46,077 nt of DNA from NCBI GenBank assembly GCA_019113645.1, contig DXGZ01000034.1, positions 1-46,077 on the forward strand. Direction: 5' to 3'. The notes below the pieces were generated by a model. It saw only the letters and a list, made by a program, of their open reading frames with translations, ran no database searches and was not told the DNA's origin. The position numbers and the translations under genes were made by a program. Every line of letters begins with the position of its first letter. Within the stretch, counting starts at the first letter, position 1. This DNA comes from Candidatus Mediterraneibacter vanvlietii (GTDB lineage: Bacteria; Bacillota; Clostridia; Lachnospirales; Lachnospiraceae). Of the stretch, positions 33,039 to 41,257 are shown piece by piece.

Positions 33039-33728
33039 CTACTCTTCTTCAGCCCCCTTACTTCCATCAGGAAACATTCTTGAAAAAATTATATCACTTT
33101 TATCATTCAACCGAAGAATATGAGCCATCAATACTGTTTTTTCCTCTTGACTCACTAAATTCTCAATCATGTTCACCAATCGGGAAGCTCTTTCTGTCTT
33201 TTGATCTGTAGGGGTATTTAAAATAAATCTAATTCGTTTAATTTCTTCTGTCAGATTCTTGGATATGTCTATAAAATCTTCATTTGACATTTTTATCCCA
33301 TCTTCCAACTCAAAATAAGGCAATCTTACATCAATCCATAAATAATACAGTGTAAATGCTTTTAATTTCTTATCACTAAGCATTTTACTTTCATTAATAA
33401 AGCTCCATAATTCTCCATAAAAATCAGCTTTACTTAATCCTCGTCTCAGAAGAGCTTCCAGCGCGCCGTCTATCATTTTCCCATATGTTAGTGTAAGCTG
33501 GTATTTTTCTTCTTCTGAGAATACTTTTTCAGCATGCTTTTTATTATTTGACTCAATCTCTTCTGAAATTTCAAAAAAAAGAGCCATTGCCAGTGGTTCA
33601 TTACCCGAATTTATAATAGCATTATTGTAAATTAAGTAGGCAATGTCCTCTTTACTTCCCGAATAATTTTTTAATATTTCAATTATACTCTGCTTAATTG
33701 TTTCAATGGCTTTTTCTGTTTTCTCCAT
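33039..33728 (-). CDS. uncharacterised all-helical protein (island gene 3)
   Basis: A 229-residue soluble protein, acidic and Lys/Glu/Leu-rich, predicted by eye to be almost entirely helical with a low-complexity acidic end. It has no signal peptide, membrane segment, cysteine motif or recognisable catalytic pattern. I do not recognise it. Its start (33728) lies 46 bases inside the preceding winged-helix gene in another frame, with GAGG seven bases upstream. Such an overlap implies a long-standing partnership between the two products. The DNA is strikingly AT-rich: in 33601-33660 I count 19 G or C out of 60. Confidence 0.8.
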   Translation of the reverse strand: MEKTEKAIETIKQSIIEILKNYSGSKEDIAYLIYNNAIINSGNEPLAMALFFEISEEIESNNKKHAEKVFSEEEKYQLTLTYGKMIDGALEALLRRGLSKADFYGELWSFINESKMLSDKKLKAFTLYYLWIDVRLPYFELEDGIKMSNEDFIDISKNLTEEIKRIRFILNTPTDQKTERASRLVNMIENLVSQEEKTVLMAHILRLNDKSDIIFSRMFPDGSKGAEEE

Positions 33729-34471
33729 CGGCTTACCTCACTGAATTCTGAACTGAATTTTCCCTTTACAGTCATCTCTTCCACAACATTTTTTCGTATT
33801 TCAGCGTCTGACAAATTATTTTCGTTTACATTATTGAAATCATTTACCTTGGGAAAACTATCCCCCAAAAATTTATTGAAAATTTGATTTGTGTCTGAAT
33901 ACCAATTATAAAATTGTATTTTTTCGTATTTTATATCCCGCTGATATTCCTGAAGCAAATCATACAATTTTTCTCCGCGTTTGGTAAGATAGTAATGCTT
34001 TTCACGCCCCATTACCCTATAAGTATAATATCCATCCCATTTTGTTTTACTTATAAACTGCGACAAGGCGGAAGTACTCATCTCAGAATATTCTGCAAGG
34101 CTTTTATGGGTAATCCCACGTTTATCATGCATTCCTTTGAAAACGAGATATCGATTTTTCCAACGTCTGGCATAATCTTCAATAGAGACTCTCTTTTCTT
34201 CTTCATCGGCTACATCTCTAATCATATTAGTATATGCCAAAAGCTGTCCCATTTGATATACAAAAAACGAATTGCTAATATGCTGATACTTTTCACCACG
34301 CCAAAAAGATTCAATATAATTTTGAAATGACCAAAATTGGCTTGTCAATTCAGTCCCGTTATTATGTTGGACAATCTGTAACGTATCTTGTGAAAATTCA
34401 AATAATAAATCTTCTGGTATGATTTCTTCGTCTAAAATATAATTAAATATCTGTTCTATTAATCTCTTCAT
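33683..34471 (-). CDS. winged-helix domain protein (island gene 2)
   Basis: A 262-residue protein. Residues 1-100 are helical and unrecognised. At about 108-176 a MarR-like winged helix is visible: a Gly-Ile-Thr-His-Lys-Ser-Leu-Ala-Glu-Tyr-Ser helix, a Ser-Thr-Ser-Ala-Leu-Ser-Gln-Phe-Ile-Ser-Lys recognition helix, and a wing ending in His-Tyr-Tyr-Leu-Thr-Lys-Arg-Gly. An Asn-rich polar tail follows, with a basic C-terminus in the overlap. It may regulate the island or act as its DNA-binding sensor. The SD (AAGAG) is weak. A perfect 12-bp palindrome lies 22 bases upstream of its start. Confidence 0.8.
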   Translation of the reverse strand: MKRLIEQIFNYILDEEIIPEDLLFEFSQDTLQIVQHNNGTELTSQFWSFQNYIESFWRGEKYQHISNSFFVYQMGQLLAYTNMIRDVADEEEKRVSIEDYARRWKNRYLVFKGMHDKRGITHKSLAEYSEMSTSALSQFISKTKWDGYYTYRVMGREKHYYLTKRGEKLYDLLQEYQRDIKYEKIQFYNWYSDTNQIFNKFLGDSFPKVNDFNNVNENNLSDAEIRKNVVEEMTVKGKFSSEFSEVSRWRKQKKPLKQLSRV

Positions 34472-34492
34472 AGGCTTTCTCTTTTTCTTAAT

Positions 34493-34504
34493 TGTTTATA
34501 AACA
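34493..34504. promoter_or_regulatory. palindrome before the island winged-helix gene
   Basis: TGTTTATAAACA is a perfect 12-bp palindrome. A weak promoter lies just upstream on the minus strand (TTGAAT, 17 bases, TAAACT), whose -10 abuts the palindrome. An autoregulatory site for the winged-helix protein is plausible. Confidence 0.45.
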
Positions 34505-34545
34505 GTTTAGCATAATATTTTGTGCAATTCAATATCAGGGTATGC

Positions 34546-36027
34546 TTATATGACACTCTTTATACATAGCTGTGTATTTTTCTTTTGATCAACATAAGAA
34601 AAATCGAATTGAACAATATAAACACATCCACTTTTTTTGCAATCAGTTACACAGTTATCTCGGCAAATTTCTTTAATAAGTGCTCCGGCTATTGTATTCT
34701 CCTTGTGAACAATCGCAGCCGCCCCAATTCTGGCAGTGCTTTTTCTCACTGCACAACAGGCATTAGCCAAAATGCTGCTCATAAAATATTTATTTGCGAA
34801 TTCACTCTGCCGCTGCATAAACGAAGCAACAGATTTACTGCATGCAGATATCACTATCAATAAAGGCAAAAAAATTCGCGCTAATTCTTCTGTGTATTCC
34901 CCATCTATAACATCTCTGCAAATAGCAGGTAAAATTACCCCTATTCCATCTATTGCAACCAAATCACATACTTTTCCAGGGGTACTTAAAGCTTCACATT
35001 GAACAAATCTATGTGTTCCTTTTTGACGTAATGTAAACGGACTGTATTTATAGTACTCGCCAATTTCATCTCCCCATTTGTCAAGTATTTTCAACACATT
35101 ATTATCATCATCTGTCCACGTTGTTCCTGCAAAAACAAGATCTGGTCCCTGGTTTGTATTCACATTGAACATCTCTTCTCTCAATATTCCCCTAACTTTT
35201 TCATATACCTCCGGGCTCAAAACATATTCTGGAAGAACAATAATATTGCTGCCTGCTTTCAGGGCTTTTTTAAAGGATATTATTATATTATCTGTTACTT
35301 CATCTTGACTCATCTGTGTATATTCAACCTTAATCCCACTTCCTTCTGTTTTATTAAATCTGTAATTAGGCTTATTAGACGCTGGAATTACAGCTATCCG
35401 CAGTTTTCGAGTATTCTGCTGCTGAGTACGTAAAGGCGTCGATAATATAAGTTCTGGGCTACTAATATTCTCCTTCCAGTGTCGTTCTCTTAAAAACCGG
35501 AAACTTTCAAATTGTTCAAAAAAATCACTGCTTCTGACACGATCTCTTCCCACATTGTCAATATACTCCACATGCAGCGTATTTTTTACATTAAAATATA
35601 CTCTGTATCCGGTCTTGTTTAATCGGTCAAGCGGTCCCAATTTTCCATGAAATTTTTGAGAATCCCAATTTCTTGCGGCAGCATCTATACCGGATATTAG
35701 CGCATAAACAATTGTCAAATTATTTTCTTTACTATCCAAATAATTAACCAGCGGCATGTAATAAACTAATTTAAGAATTTCCGCGATAAACTCCTGATAT
35801 TTCGATGGCTTATAATCCACTGCCCGCTCCATTACCTTTTCCGAAAAATGATCCAGCAAACCGAGATTGGGATTACTTGGAGCTTCTGTCTCTTCTCCAA
35901 AATATCTGCTTATAAATAATTGATGATTTGATATATTATCACAAAGCAGCCCGAAACAATTTCCGATTAAATCATAAATGTTATCCGGATCTGTCAGATA
36001 ATTTTTTATATACTCCGGCAATATCAT
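34546..36027 (-). CDS. two-domain nitrilase-fold (carbon-nitrogen hydrolase) protein (island gene 1)
   Basis: A 493-residue soluble protein. Residues 1-200 form a helical then mixed domain I do not recognise. From about 208 to 480 it is a carbon-nitrogen hydrolase with the full catalytic triad: Glu267 (Val-Leu-Pro-Glu-Tyr), Lys327 (Tyr-Tyr-Lys-Tyr-Ser-Pro) and Cys370 (Pro-Ala-Ile-Cys-Arg-Asp). Four cysteines at 455, 459, 463 and 468 near the C-terminus look like a metal site. Such enzymes cut or form amide or nitrile C-N bonds, and nitrilase domains also occur fused to defence reverse transcriptases (DRT families). No reverse transcriptase motif is seen here. It is the first gene of the AT-rich island; SD GGAGG. 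Confidence 0.8.
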   Translation of the reverse strand: MILPEYIKNYLTDPDNIYDLIGNCFGLLCDNISNHQLFISRYFGEETEAPSNPNLGLLDHFSEKVMERAVDYKPSKYQEFIAEILKLVYYMPLVNYLDSKENNLTIVYALISGIDAAARNWDSQKFHGKLGPLDRLNKTGYRVYFNVKNTLHVEYIDNVGRDRVRSSDFFEQFESFRFLRERHWKENISSPELILSTPLRTQQQNTRKLRIAVIPASNKPNYRFNKTEGSGIKVEYTQMSQDEVTDNIIISFKKALKAGSNIIVLPEYVLSPEVYEKVRGILREEMFNVNTNQGPDLVFAGTTWTDDDNNVLKILDKWGDEIGEYYKYSPFTLRQKGTHRFVQCEALSTPGKVCDLVAIDGIGVILPAICRDVIDGEYTEELARIFLPLLIVISACSKSVASFMQRQSEFANKYFMSSILANACCAVRKSTARIGAAAIVHKENTIAGALIKEICRDNCVTDCKKSGCVYIVQFDFSYVDQKKNTQLCIKSVI

Positions 36028-36047
36028 ACGCCCTGTTTTTCCTCCAC

Positions 36048-36088
36048 AAAAAATGACAGACTTCCCCTTTTTCCGAGAAAATCTGTCA
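36048..36088 (-). terminator. terminator/attenuator abutting the island's first SD
   Basis: TGACAGA and TCTGTCA (36082-36088 and 36054-36060) form the base of a 12-bp stem, with TTTTTT following at 36048-36053 on the minus strand. Only 20 bases separate it from the start codon at 36027. It may end the upstream sugar operon, attenuate the island, or both. Confidence 0.75.
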
Positions 36089-36120
36089 CCACATACTTAT
36101 ATTAGCATTCATTCATCAAA

Positions 36121-36155
36121 ACTACAATACAGTTTGCAAAATCGAATCCTGTCAA
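36121..36155 (-). promoter_or_regulatory. candidate promoter upstream of the island
   Basis: TTGACA lies near 36148-36153 on the minus strand, with TGTATT about 18 bases downstream. It sits after the kinase stop (36177) but before the terminator hairpin, so any transcript from it must pass the hairpin. The -10 match is weak. Confidence 0.4.
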
Positions 36156-36176
36156 TATAATTACATTTTCTTTCGA

Positions 36177-37127
36177 TTATTTCATTTTTCCAAGCATCAC
36201 CTGCGCCACAGCAGGGTATCCACCGTACTCATCCGCTGCCAGCAGGACTGCGCCCTGCACTGGTGTAAACCGCGGTTTCGTAATCCGGATCCCATACTGT
36301 CCCAGACGATGTTCAAGCGGATTCATCACCAGTTCACCTGCATGGAAAAGCCCTCCGGAACAGGATACTGCCGTATTCCCGTCAGACTCCCCGAAGCCGA
36401 GCTTCCGGTAAACCGCTTCCACAATCAGTGCAAGTTCATCTGCTGCCTGGACATAAATCTTCCGCGCTTCCTTATCTCCTGCCTGCGCCGCCTGAAGCAG
36501 GAGACGCTGCAGCCCGGCAGTCCGGGTGCGGTTGTTGCAATATTCATTGTCATATATATCAATCAGTTCAAAATCATCCTTTAATCGAAAATATTCACGG
36601 ATAATCTCAAGCAGCACACCAGCCTCTGCTCTTCCGTCGCTCTCCTTCGCAAAAAGCTCCAAAGTCTTCATGCCAAGCCAGTAGCAGGATCCCTCATCGG
36701 AGAAATGTTCACTCCATCCTCCTGATCTTGCCTCCCCGCCTGCCGCGTTTCTTCCATAGGCAATCGAGCCCGTTCCCGCAACAAGATTGATCCCCGGATC
36801 CATGGCAAGCGACCCAGCCCAGCCGGCAACACAGTCATTTACAATCTGAATCGGATGAATACTGATCTCCCTGCGCCGATTCCATATCACGGAATCCCCT
36901 GTCTCAGATTCTCCCCAGTTCGGATACGCCATGCAGATAAAAGTCGGTCCTTCCAGATCTTCAAGCAGCTCTGCTATCGTTCTGTTCAGAAGGCGGATGC
37001 TGCTGTCAGCGCCGATAATCCTATAAGATACCGTTCCGATCCTCTTCTGTGCAATGACATTTCCCCGGTCGTCTGTCACAAGGAAATCCGTCTTCGTCCC
37101 TCCTCCATCAATCCCGAGAAAATACAT
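36177..37127 (-). CDS. BadF/BadG-type ATPase, probable N-acetylglucosamine kinase
   Basis: A 316-residue ASKHA-fold kinase. The phosphate-1 motif is Leu-Gly-Ile-Asp-Gly-Gly-Gly-Thr-Lys-Thr-Asp, a Asn-Leu-Val-Ala-Gly-Thr-Gly-Ser motif lies near 115, and Gly-Gly-Trp-Ser-Glu-His-Phe-Ser-Asp-Glu-Gly-Ser near 136 is typical of GlcNAc kinases of this family. It is the last gene of the AGE operon and likely phosphorylates the GlcNAc produced by the epimerase, or a related sugar. I use the ATG at 37125-37127 because AGGGGG is well spaced; a GTG two codons upstream is possible. Confidence 0.88.
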   Translation of the reverse strand: MYFLGIDGGGTKTDFLVTDDRGNVIAQKRIGTVSYRIIGADSSIRLLNRTIAELLEDLEGPTFICMAYPNWGESETGDSVIWNRRREISIHPIQIVNDCVAGWAGSLAMDPGINLVAGTGSIAYGRNAAGGEARSGGWSEHFSDEGSCYWLGMKTLELFAKESDGRAEAGVLLEIIREYFRLKDDFELIDIYDNEYCNNRTRTAGLQRLLLQAAQAGDKEARKIYVQAADELALIVEAVYRKLGFGESDGNTAVSCSGGLFHAGELVMNPLEHRLGQYGIRITKPRFTPVQGAVLLAADEYGGYPAVAQVMLGKMK

Positions 37128-37129
37128 AC

Positions 37130-38356
37130 TCACACCCCCTGAACAGCGTCATCCATTCGACCGCCAAGCGCCTCCCACACTACTTCCAGCGCGCGTACCA
37201 GGTGAAAGGCACACTTCCACGGTGTTCCTTTATCCGCGTTTTTCACCCGTCCGGATCGATCAAGACGTTCATACCACTCTCCGTAATTCTTGTCATAAAA
37301 ATATCGCATGCAATATTTATGCTGCTCCAGAAATTCCTGAAGATAAAACTCATCTCCTGTCTGCCGATAAGCAAGCGCATAGGCTGCCAGTGCCTCCGCA
37401 TTGGGCCACCAGACCTTTTCATCCCACAGGGAATTCGTCTCCTTGAACCAGTCGATCGGCTCCGGCTCACCTCCCAGTGCATCTGCATAGGAGATAATCC
37501 CCCCGTACTTCTGATCCTTTCCAACACGGTTCGCCCATGCAGTGATCTGAACCCCTCGCAAAGATATGCTCTCTTCTCCAATCAGTTCTCCTGCTCTCAT
37601 ACAGAACCAGGCAGATTCATGCATATGCCCCGGATTAACAAACCTGTCTTTCGGGCCATCGAGGCACACACCATTCATACGAGTAACTGCTTCGAACACC
37701 ACTTCATAGTCATCCCGCGCAAACCAGTTCCCAATCTTATCCACACATTCCCGCATAAGCCGCTCTGTTCTCCCCAGTCCCATTACCTCTGCACAGGTAA
37801 TTGTTGTGGAAAGACAGGTCAGATACATATCATGCCAGATAAACACCGGACTCCATGTATTCTCATAGATCTCCTTAAACTCTGGATCAAACATATTGCG
37901 TTCCATCACATCATAGCACGTTTCCAGAAGTTTCAGATTCTCCTCCGTGCGCACTTCCTCGATCTTCAGAAATTCTGCAATTCCCTGCAGCACGTGAAAA
38001 TCAGAGAAAATCGAAATCGTTCCTTCCAGTACCTGCCCGCTCCGGTCAAGCACATAGTTCCATCTTCCATCCCCGGCATAACCGTATTTGACAAGAAATG
38101 TGAATCCCTGTTTCGCATATTCAAGCCACTCCGGCTTTTTCATTAACCGATTATACAGAAGCGCATATATGTACAGCTGCCGCCCCTGAAACCAGATATA
38201 TTTTCTGTCGTCTGTCAATCCCCCTTCTCTGTCAAAACATGTCAAATATCCACCGCATTTCTCATCTATACACCGCTCATCCCAGAACGGCATCACATCC
38301 TCCAGTATATGTTTCCGATAATAGGAAATCAGACTGTCTCTTAGCTGTCCATCCAT
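37130..38356 (-). CDS. AGE-family epimerase/isomerase
   Basis: A 408-residue protein of the N-acylglucosamine 2-epimerase family, an (alpha/alpha)6 barrel. Family features include Phe-Trp-Asp-Glu-Arg-Cys near 23-28, Gly-Arg-Gln-Leu-Tyr, His-Glu-Ser-Ala-Trp, and Trp-Trp-Pro-Asn-Ala-Glu-Ala. Members epimerise GlcNAc/ManNAc, mannose/glucose or cellobiose; with a GlcNAc-type kinase following, ManNAc to GlcNAc is the favoured reading. The ATG at 38354-38356 follows GGAGG; the longer frame's start lies in the SD. Confidence 0.88.
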   Translation of the reverse strand: MDGQLRDSLISYYRKHILEDVMPFWDERCIDEKCGGYLTCFDREGGLTDDRKYIWFQGRQLYIYALLYNRLMKKPEWLEYAKQGFTFLVKYGYAGDGRWNYVLDRSGQVLEGTISIFSDFHVLQGIAEFLKIEEVRTEENLKLLETCYDVMERNMFDPEFKEIYENTWSPVFIWHDMYLTCLSTTITCAEVMGLGRTERLMRECVDKIGNWFARDDYEVVFEAVTRMNGVCLDGPKDRFVNPGHMHESAWFCMRAGELIGEESISLRGVQITAWANRVGKDQKYGGIISYADALGGEPEPIDWFKETNSLWDEKVWWPNAEALAAYALAYRQTGDEFYLQEFLEQHKYCMRYFYDKNYGEWYERLDRSGRVKNADKGTPWKCAFHLVRALEVVWEALGGRMDDAVQGV

Positions 38357-38369
38357 AAAAACCTCCATC

Positions 38370-39527
38370 TTACTGGGATTTCCAGAGCATAACGATCTGT
38401 TCCTCCGCGTAATCGAGAGCGGTCTTCACTCCGCCGATCACCGGCGCGTCCACTCCCAGTTCTGACGTGACAACTTCCGGGACAAAAGGACATATCTTCT
38501 CCAGAATCTTCCGGATCTCTTTGAGATTTTCCTCTGTAAATACCTCGGACATACCGCCAAGGATCACAAGTTCTGAATTCAGCATCAGTACAGTATTTGC
38601 TATAACAACAGCGATCTTCCGGATGATCTTTTTCATAGCGGATTTCGCCTGTTCATCGCCCATCTCCACGCGCTGCATCAGATTCTTCAGACTGTAATTC
38701 CCGCCGCAGCGCTCGAAAATGTCATTACAGATCTCTTTTTCAAACCGTCCGGGGCACACAAAATCGTCGTCCTCTTCAAGACTTTCCACATCCTCCAGAT
38801 AGTACCCCAGCTCACCTGCCGCCATATTATGGCCCTTCAGCAGATAACCGTCCACAATCGCTCTGGCCGCAAATCCTGCACCGTATTTTATATAGATAAT
38901 ATTCGCCTGTTCCTTGCCAACGCCCTTTTCCCTCTCGCCAATCAACGCCAGTTCAACATCATTTACAATAATCGCTTTCACGCGATATTTTTCCAGTATA
39001 TGCTCTTTCAGATCTATATTTTTCCACTCCGGCAGATATGTAGAGAACAGATCATTTAAATCATTCTGTCCTGTCAGTGCCGGGACACCAATCGCAATGG
39101 CAATAATCTCCACACTGTCATCTTTTTTCGCAGCGAGAGAATCGATCACCTCATCCAGCCGGTTCAGCACTTCAGCCACACCGTTTTTCACATCGATATC
39201 CCGCTCTTCCCAGAACAAAATATCTCCATACAGGTCCGCAATCCCCCCACGCACCTTCTGAGGCATCAGCTCTACGGAAATCACGTAATAGAGATCTCCT
39301 TTGTAGCTGAGCTGTTTTGGTTTCCTGCCCAGGCTGGTGTCATCACACCCATTTTCATACACGATTCCGTTCTCAATCAGCGCAGACACATTATTGCTGA
39401 CAGCGGGTGCACTTAAATGCAGCCTTCTGGAAATCTCCTGTCTGGAAATTCCATCGTTCTCCTTTATCAAACGAAGTATCGACAGTTTATTTCTGTCCCC
39501 GATGTCTGTTGGATTATAGATCTTCAA
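38370..39527 (-). CDS. ROK-family transcriptional regulator (NagC/XylR type)
   Basis: A 385-residue protein. The N-terminal winged helix (about 10-70) contains Gly-Ile-Ser-Arg-Gln-Glu-Ile-Ser-Arg-Arg-Leu-His-Leu-Ser-Ala-Pro-Ala-Val-Ser. A ROK sugar-sensing domain follows, with degenerate Gly-Ala-Gly-Phe-Ala in place of a clean kinase site. The start is TTG at 39525-39527, six to seven bases after AGGAGG; no ATG occurs near the N-terminus. Sitting between transporter and enzyme genes, it probably represses this operon until its sugar appears. Confidence 0.9.
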   Translation of the reverse strand: MKIYNPTDIGDRNKLSILRLIKENDGISRQEISRRLHLSAPAVSNNVSALIENGIVYENGCDDTSLGRKPKQLSYKGDLYYVISVELMPQKVRGGIADLYGDILFWEERDIDVKNGVAEVLNRLDEVIDSLAAKKDDSVEIIAIAIGVPALTGQNDLNDLFSTYLPEWKNIDLKEHILEKYRVKAIIVNDVELALIGEREKGVGKEQANIIYIKYGAGFAARAIVDGYLLKGHNMAAGELGYYLEDVESLEEDDDFVCPGRFEKEICNDIFERCGGNYSLKNLMQRVEMGDEQAKSAMKKIIRKIAVVIANTVLMLNSELVILGGMSEVFTEENLKEIRKILEKICPFVPEVVTSELGVDAPVIGGVKTALDYAEEQIVMLWKSQ

Positions 39528-39552
39528 AGCAAATCCTCCTTTGCCGTAATAA

Positions 39553-40380
39553 CTACTCTTTCACCGAACCTGCCAGCATGCCTTCCACAAGATATTTCTG
39601 TGCAAAAATATAGATAACCACAATAGGTACAGTCGCAATCACCAGCCCGGCCATAATCACCGGTATATCCAGTGTAAACCGCCCCTTGAACAAAGTGATG
39701 CCGACCATTAGTGTCCTGAGTTCCTCCCTCTGCAGAAATACAAGCGAAATCAGAAGTTCGTTCCATACCCAGACAATATTCACAAGAGAGGACGTGATCA
39801 ATGCCGGAATTGAAAGCGGCATCATAATGGCTGTCAACGCTTTGAGCCTGCCGCATCCGTCTATTTTCGCCGCATCCAGAAGAGAATCCGGCACTGTCTT
39901 CATGAAATTCCGCATCAGATATATGGTCATCGGCAGCATGATTCCTACATATATTATGATAACAGAAACACGTGTATTTACCAAACCGAAAATTTTAATG
40001 ATCTGAAACTGCGGAATAATCATAACAACAGGCGGCACCGACATCAGCGGAACAATCACGCGGAAGAGCGCTTTCTGTCCCCTGAACTTCATCTTTGCGA
40101 AAGCATACCCTGCCAGCAGCGCCAGTATTCCGGTAACCAGCACCGCTGCGATTGTCAGAAGCATACTGTTTAAAAACCATTGACCAAACGGTTTCCCCTC
40201 AAACGCCTCAACATAATTCTGTACTGTAAAGGCATGCGGCAGACCGATCATATTGTTTACATACTCTTCGTGAGTTTTAAACGAATTTACCGACATAAAA
40301 TACAGGGGAAACAGGATCACAACTACCAGCAGGATCATCAAAATCTGAGGGATTATCCCTCCTTTTCTTTTCCTTTTCAT
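39553..40380 (-). CDS. carbohydrate ABC transporter permease (MalG/CUT1 type)
   Basis: A 275-residue permease with six predicted helices and the EAA loop (Asp-Ala-Ala-Lys-Ile-Asp-Gly-Cys-Gly near 172-180). The N-terminus is short and basic. The pair with the upstream permease is the standard CUT1 arrangement. No dedicated ATPase is in the operon, so a shared MsmK-type ATPase elsewhere must drive it. Confidence 0.93.
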   Translation of the reverse strand: MKRKRKGGIIPQILMILLVVVILFPLYFMSVNSFKTHEEYVNNMIGLPHAFTVQNYVEAFEGKPFGQWFLNSMLLTIAAVLVTGILALLAGYAFAKMKFRGQKALFRVIVPLMSVPPVVMIIPQFQIIKIFGLVNTRVSVIIIYVGIMLPMTIYLMRNFMKTVPDSLLDAAKIDGCGRLKALTAIMMPLSIPALITSSLVNIVWVWNELLISLVFLQREELRTLMVGITLFKGRFTLDIPVIMAGLVIATVPIVVIYIFAQKYLVEGMLAGSVKE

Positions 40381-40384
40381 AATC

Positions 40385-41254
40385 TCAATCCTCTTTCCGC
40401 ATCACGATCTGATGGATCGCAATCAATATACTCGCAATTACCAGCAGGACAACGCTGATCGCCATGGCTATATTAAAATCGCCGCCGCCAAAAGCCTTTT
40501 TGTAGATCAGGTATTCCAGAACAAGCGTCTGGTTGCCCGGACCGCCGGCCGTCATTACATAAATAAAATTAAACACCCAGCTCAGCATCTCAATCAGCGT
40601 GATAATAACGTAAAACTCAATGATCGACTTTGTCTGCGGGATCGTAATGTGTACAAACTTCTGAAACCATGTGGCTCCATCCACATCCGCCGACTCGTAA
40701 AGCGCCCTGTCAATCGACATCATTCTGGCCAGAAACAACACCACACCAAACCCAATCTGCTTCCACATAATCACAATCGCTACACTGGGGAATGCCAGAT
40801 TCGGGTCTCCCAGCCAGTCCATGGCCAGCCCGTCAATCCCTGCTGCCCTCAGCATGGTATTAATCACACCATTATACTGAAGCAGATAGGAAAACACGAT
40901 GCCGACCACGGGAATCGCCAGTATATAAGGGATAAATATCACACTTCTATAAAATCTCCATCCCCTCATCTTATTATAGAGAAGCGATGCAATCGCCAGT
41001 GAAAGAACTGTAAGCACCGGAACACAGAGGAACAGTTTCAGGTTATTCTTCAATGCAATCATCAAAAGCTCGTCTTCAAAAGCCAGCCGGTAGTTCCTCA
41101 AACCTACAAAAACCGTTTCATTCGCGAATGTAGTATAAAAACTCTGTACAATCACATAGATAATCGGGATCACAATCACAACAATTAAAACGATAAATGT
41201 AGGCAGAAGATACAGATAAGGAGCAAGCCTTCCTATCTTCCTCTTCCGTTTCAT
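40385..41254 (-). CDS. carbohydrate ABC transporter permease (MalF/CUT1 type)
   Basis: A 289-residue permease with six predicted helices and the EAA-type loop Glu-Ser-Ala-Asp-Val-Asp-Gly-Ala near residue 187. Its SD lies inside the end of the binding-protein gene, 3 bases upstream, and the partner permease starts 4 bases after it. Confidence 0.93.
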   Translation of the reverse strand: MKRKRKIGRLAPYLYLLPTFIVLIVVIVIPIIYVIVQSFYTTFANETVFVGLRNYRLAFEDELLMIALKNNLKLFLCVPVLTVLSLAIASLLYNKMRGWRFYRSVIFIPYILAIPVVGIVFSYLLQYNGVINTMLRAAGIDGLAMDWLGDPNLAFPSVAIVIMWKQIGFGVVLFLARMMSIDRALYESADVDGATWFQKFVHITIPQTKSIIEFYVIITLIEMLSWVFNFIYVMTAGGPGNQTLVLEYLIYKKAFGGGDFNIAMAISVVLLVIASILIAIHQIVMRKED

Positions 41255-41257
41255 GTA

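Noticed and set aside
34546..36027. Reverse transcriptase domain in the N-terminal half of the nitrilase protein (as in DRT defence systems)
   Set aside because: No Tyr-X-Asp-Asp motif or other polymerase landmarks are visible.
33039..36027. Prophage or integrative element origin of the AT-rich island
   Set aside because: No integrase, phage structural gene, tRNA target or flanking direct repeat could be identified.
37202..38146. Long plus-strand open frame (314 codons) opposite the AGE epimerase gene
   Set aside because: His/Pro/Cys-rich, without SD or family features; it mirrors the codon pattern of a well-supported minus-strand enzyme.
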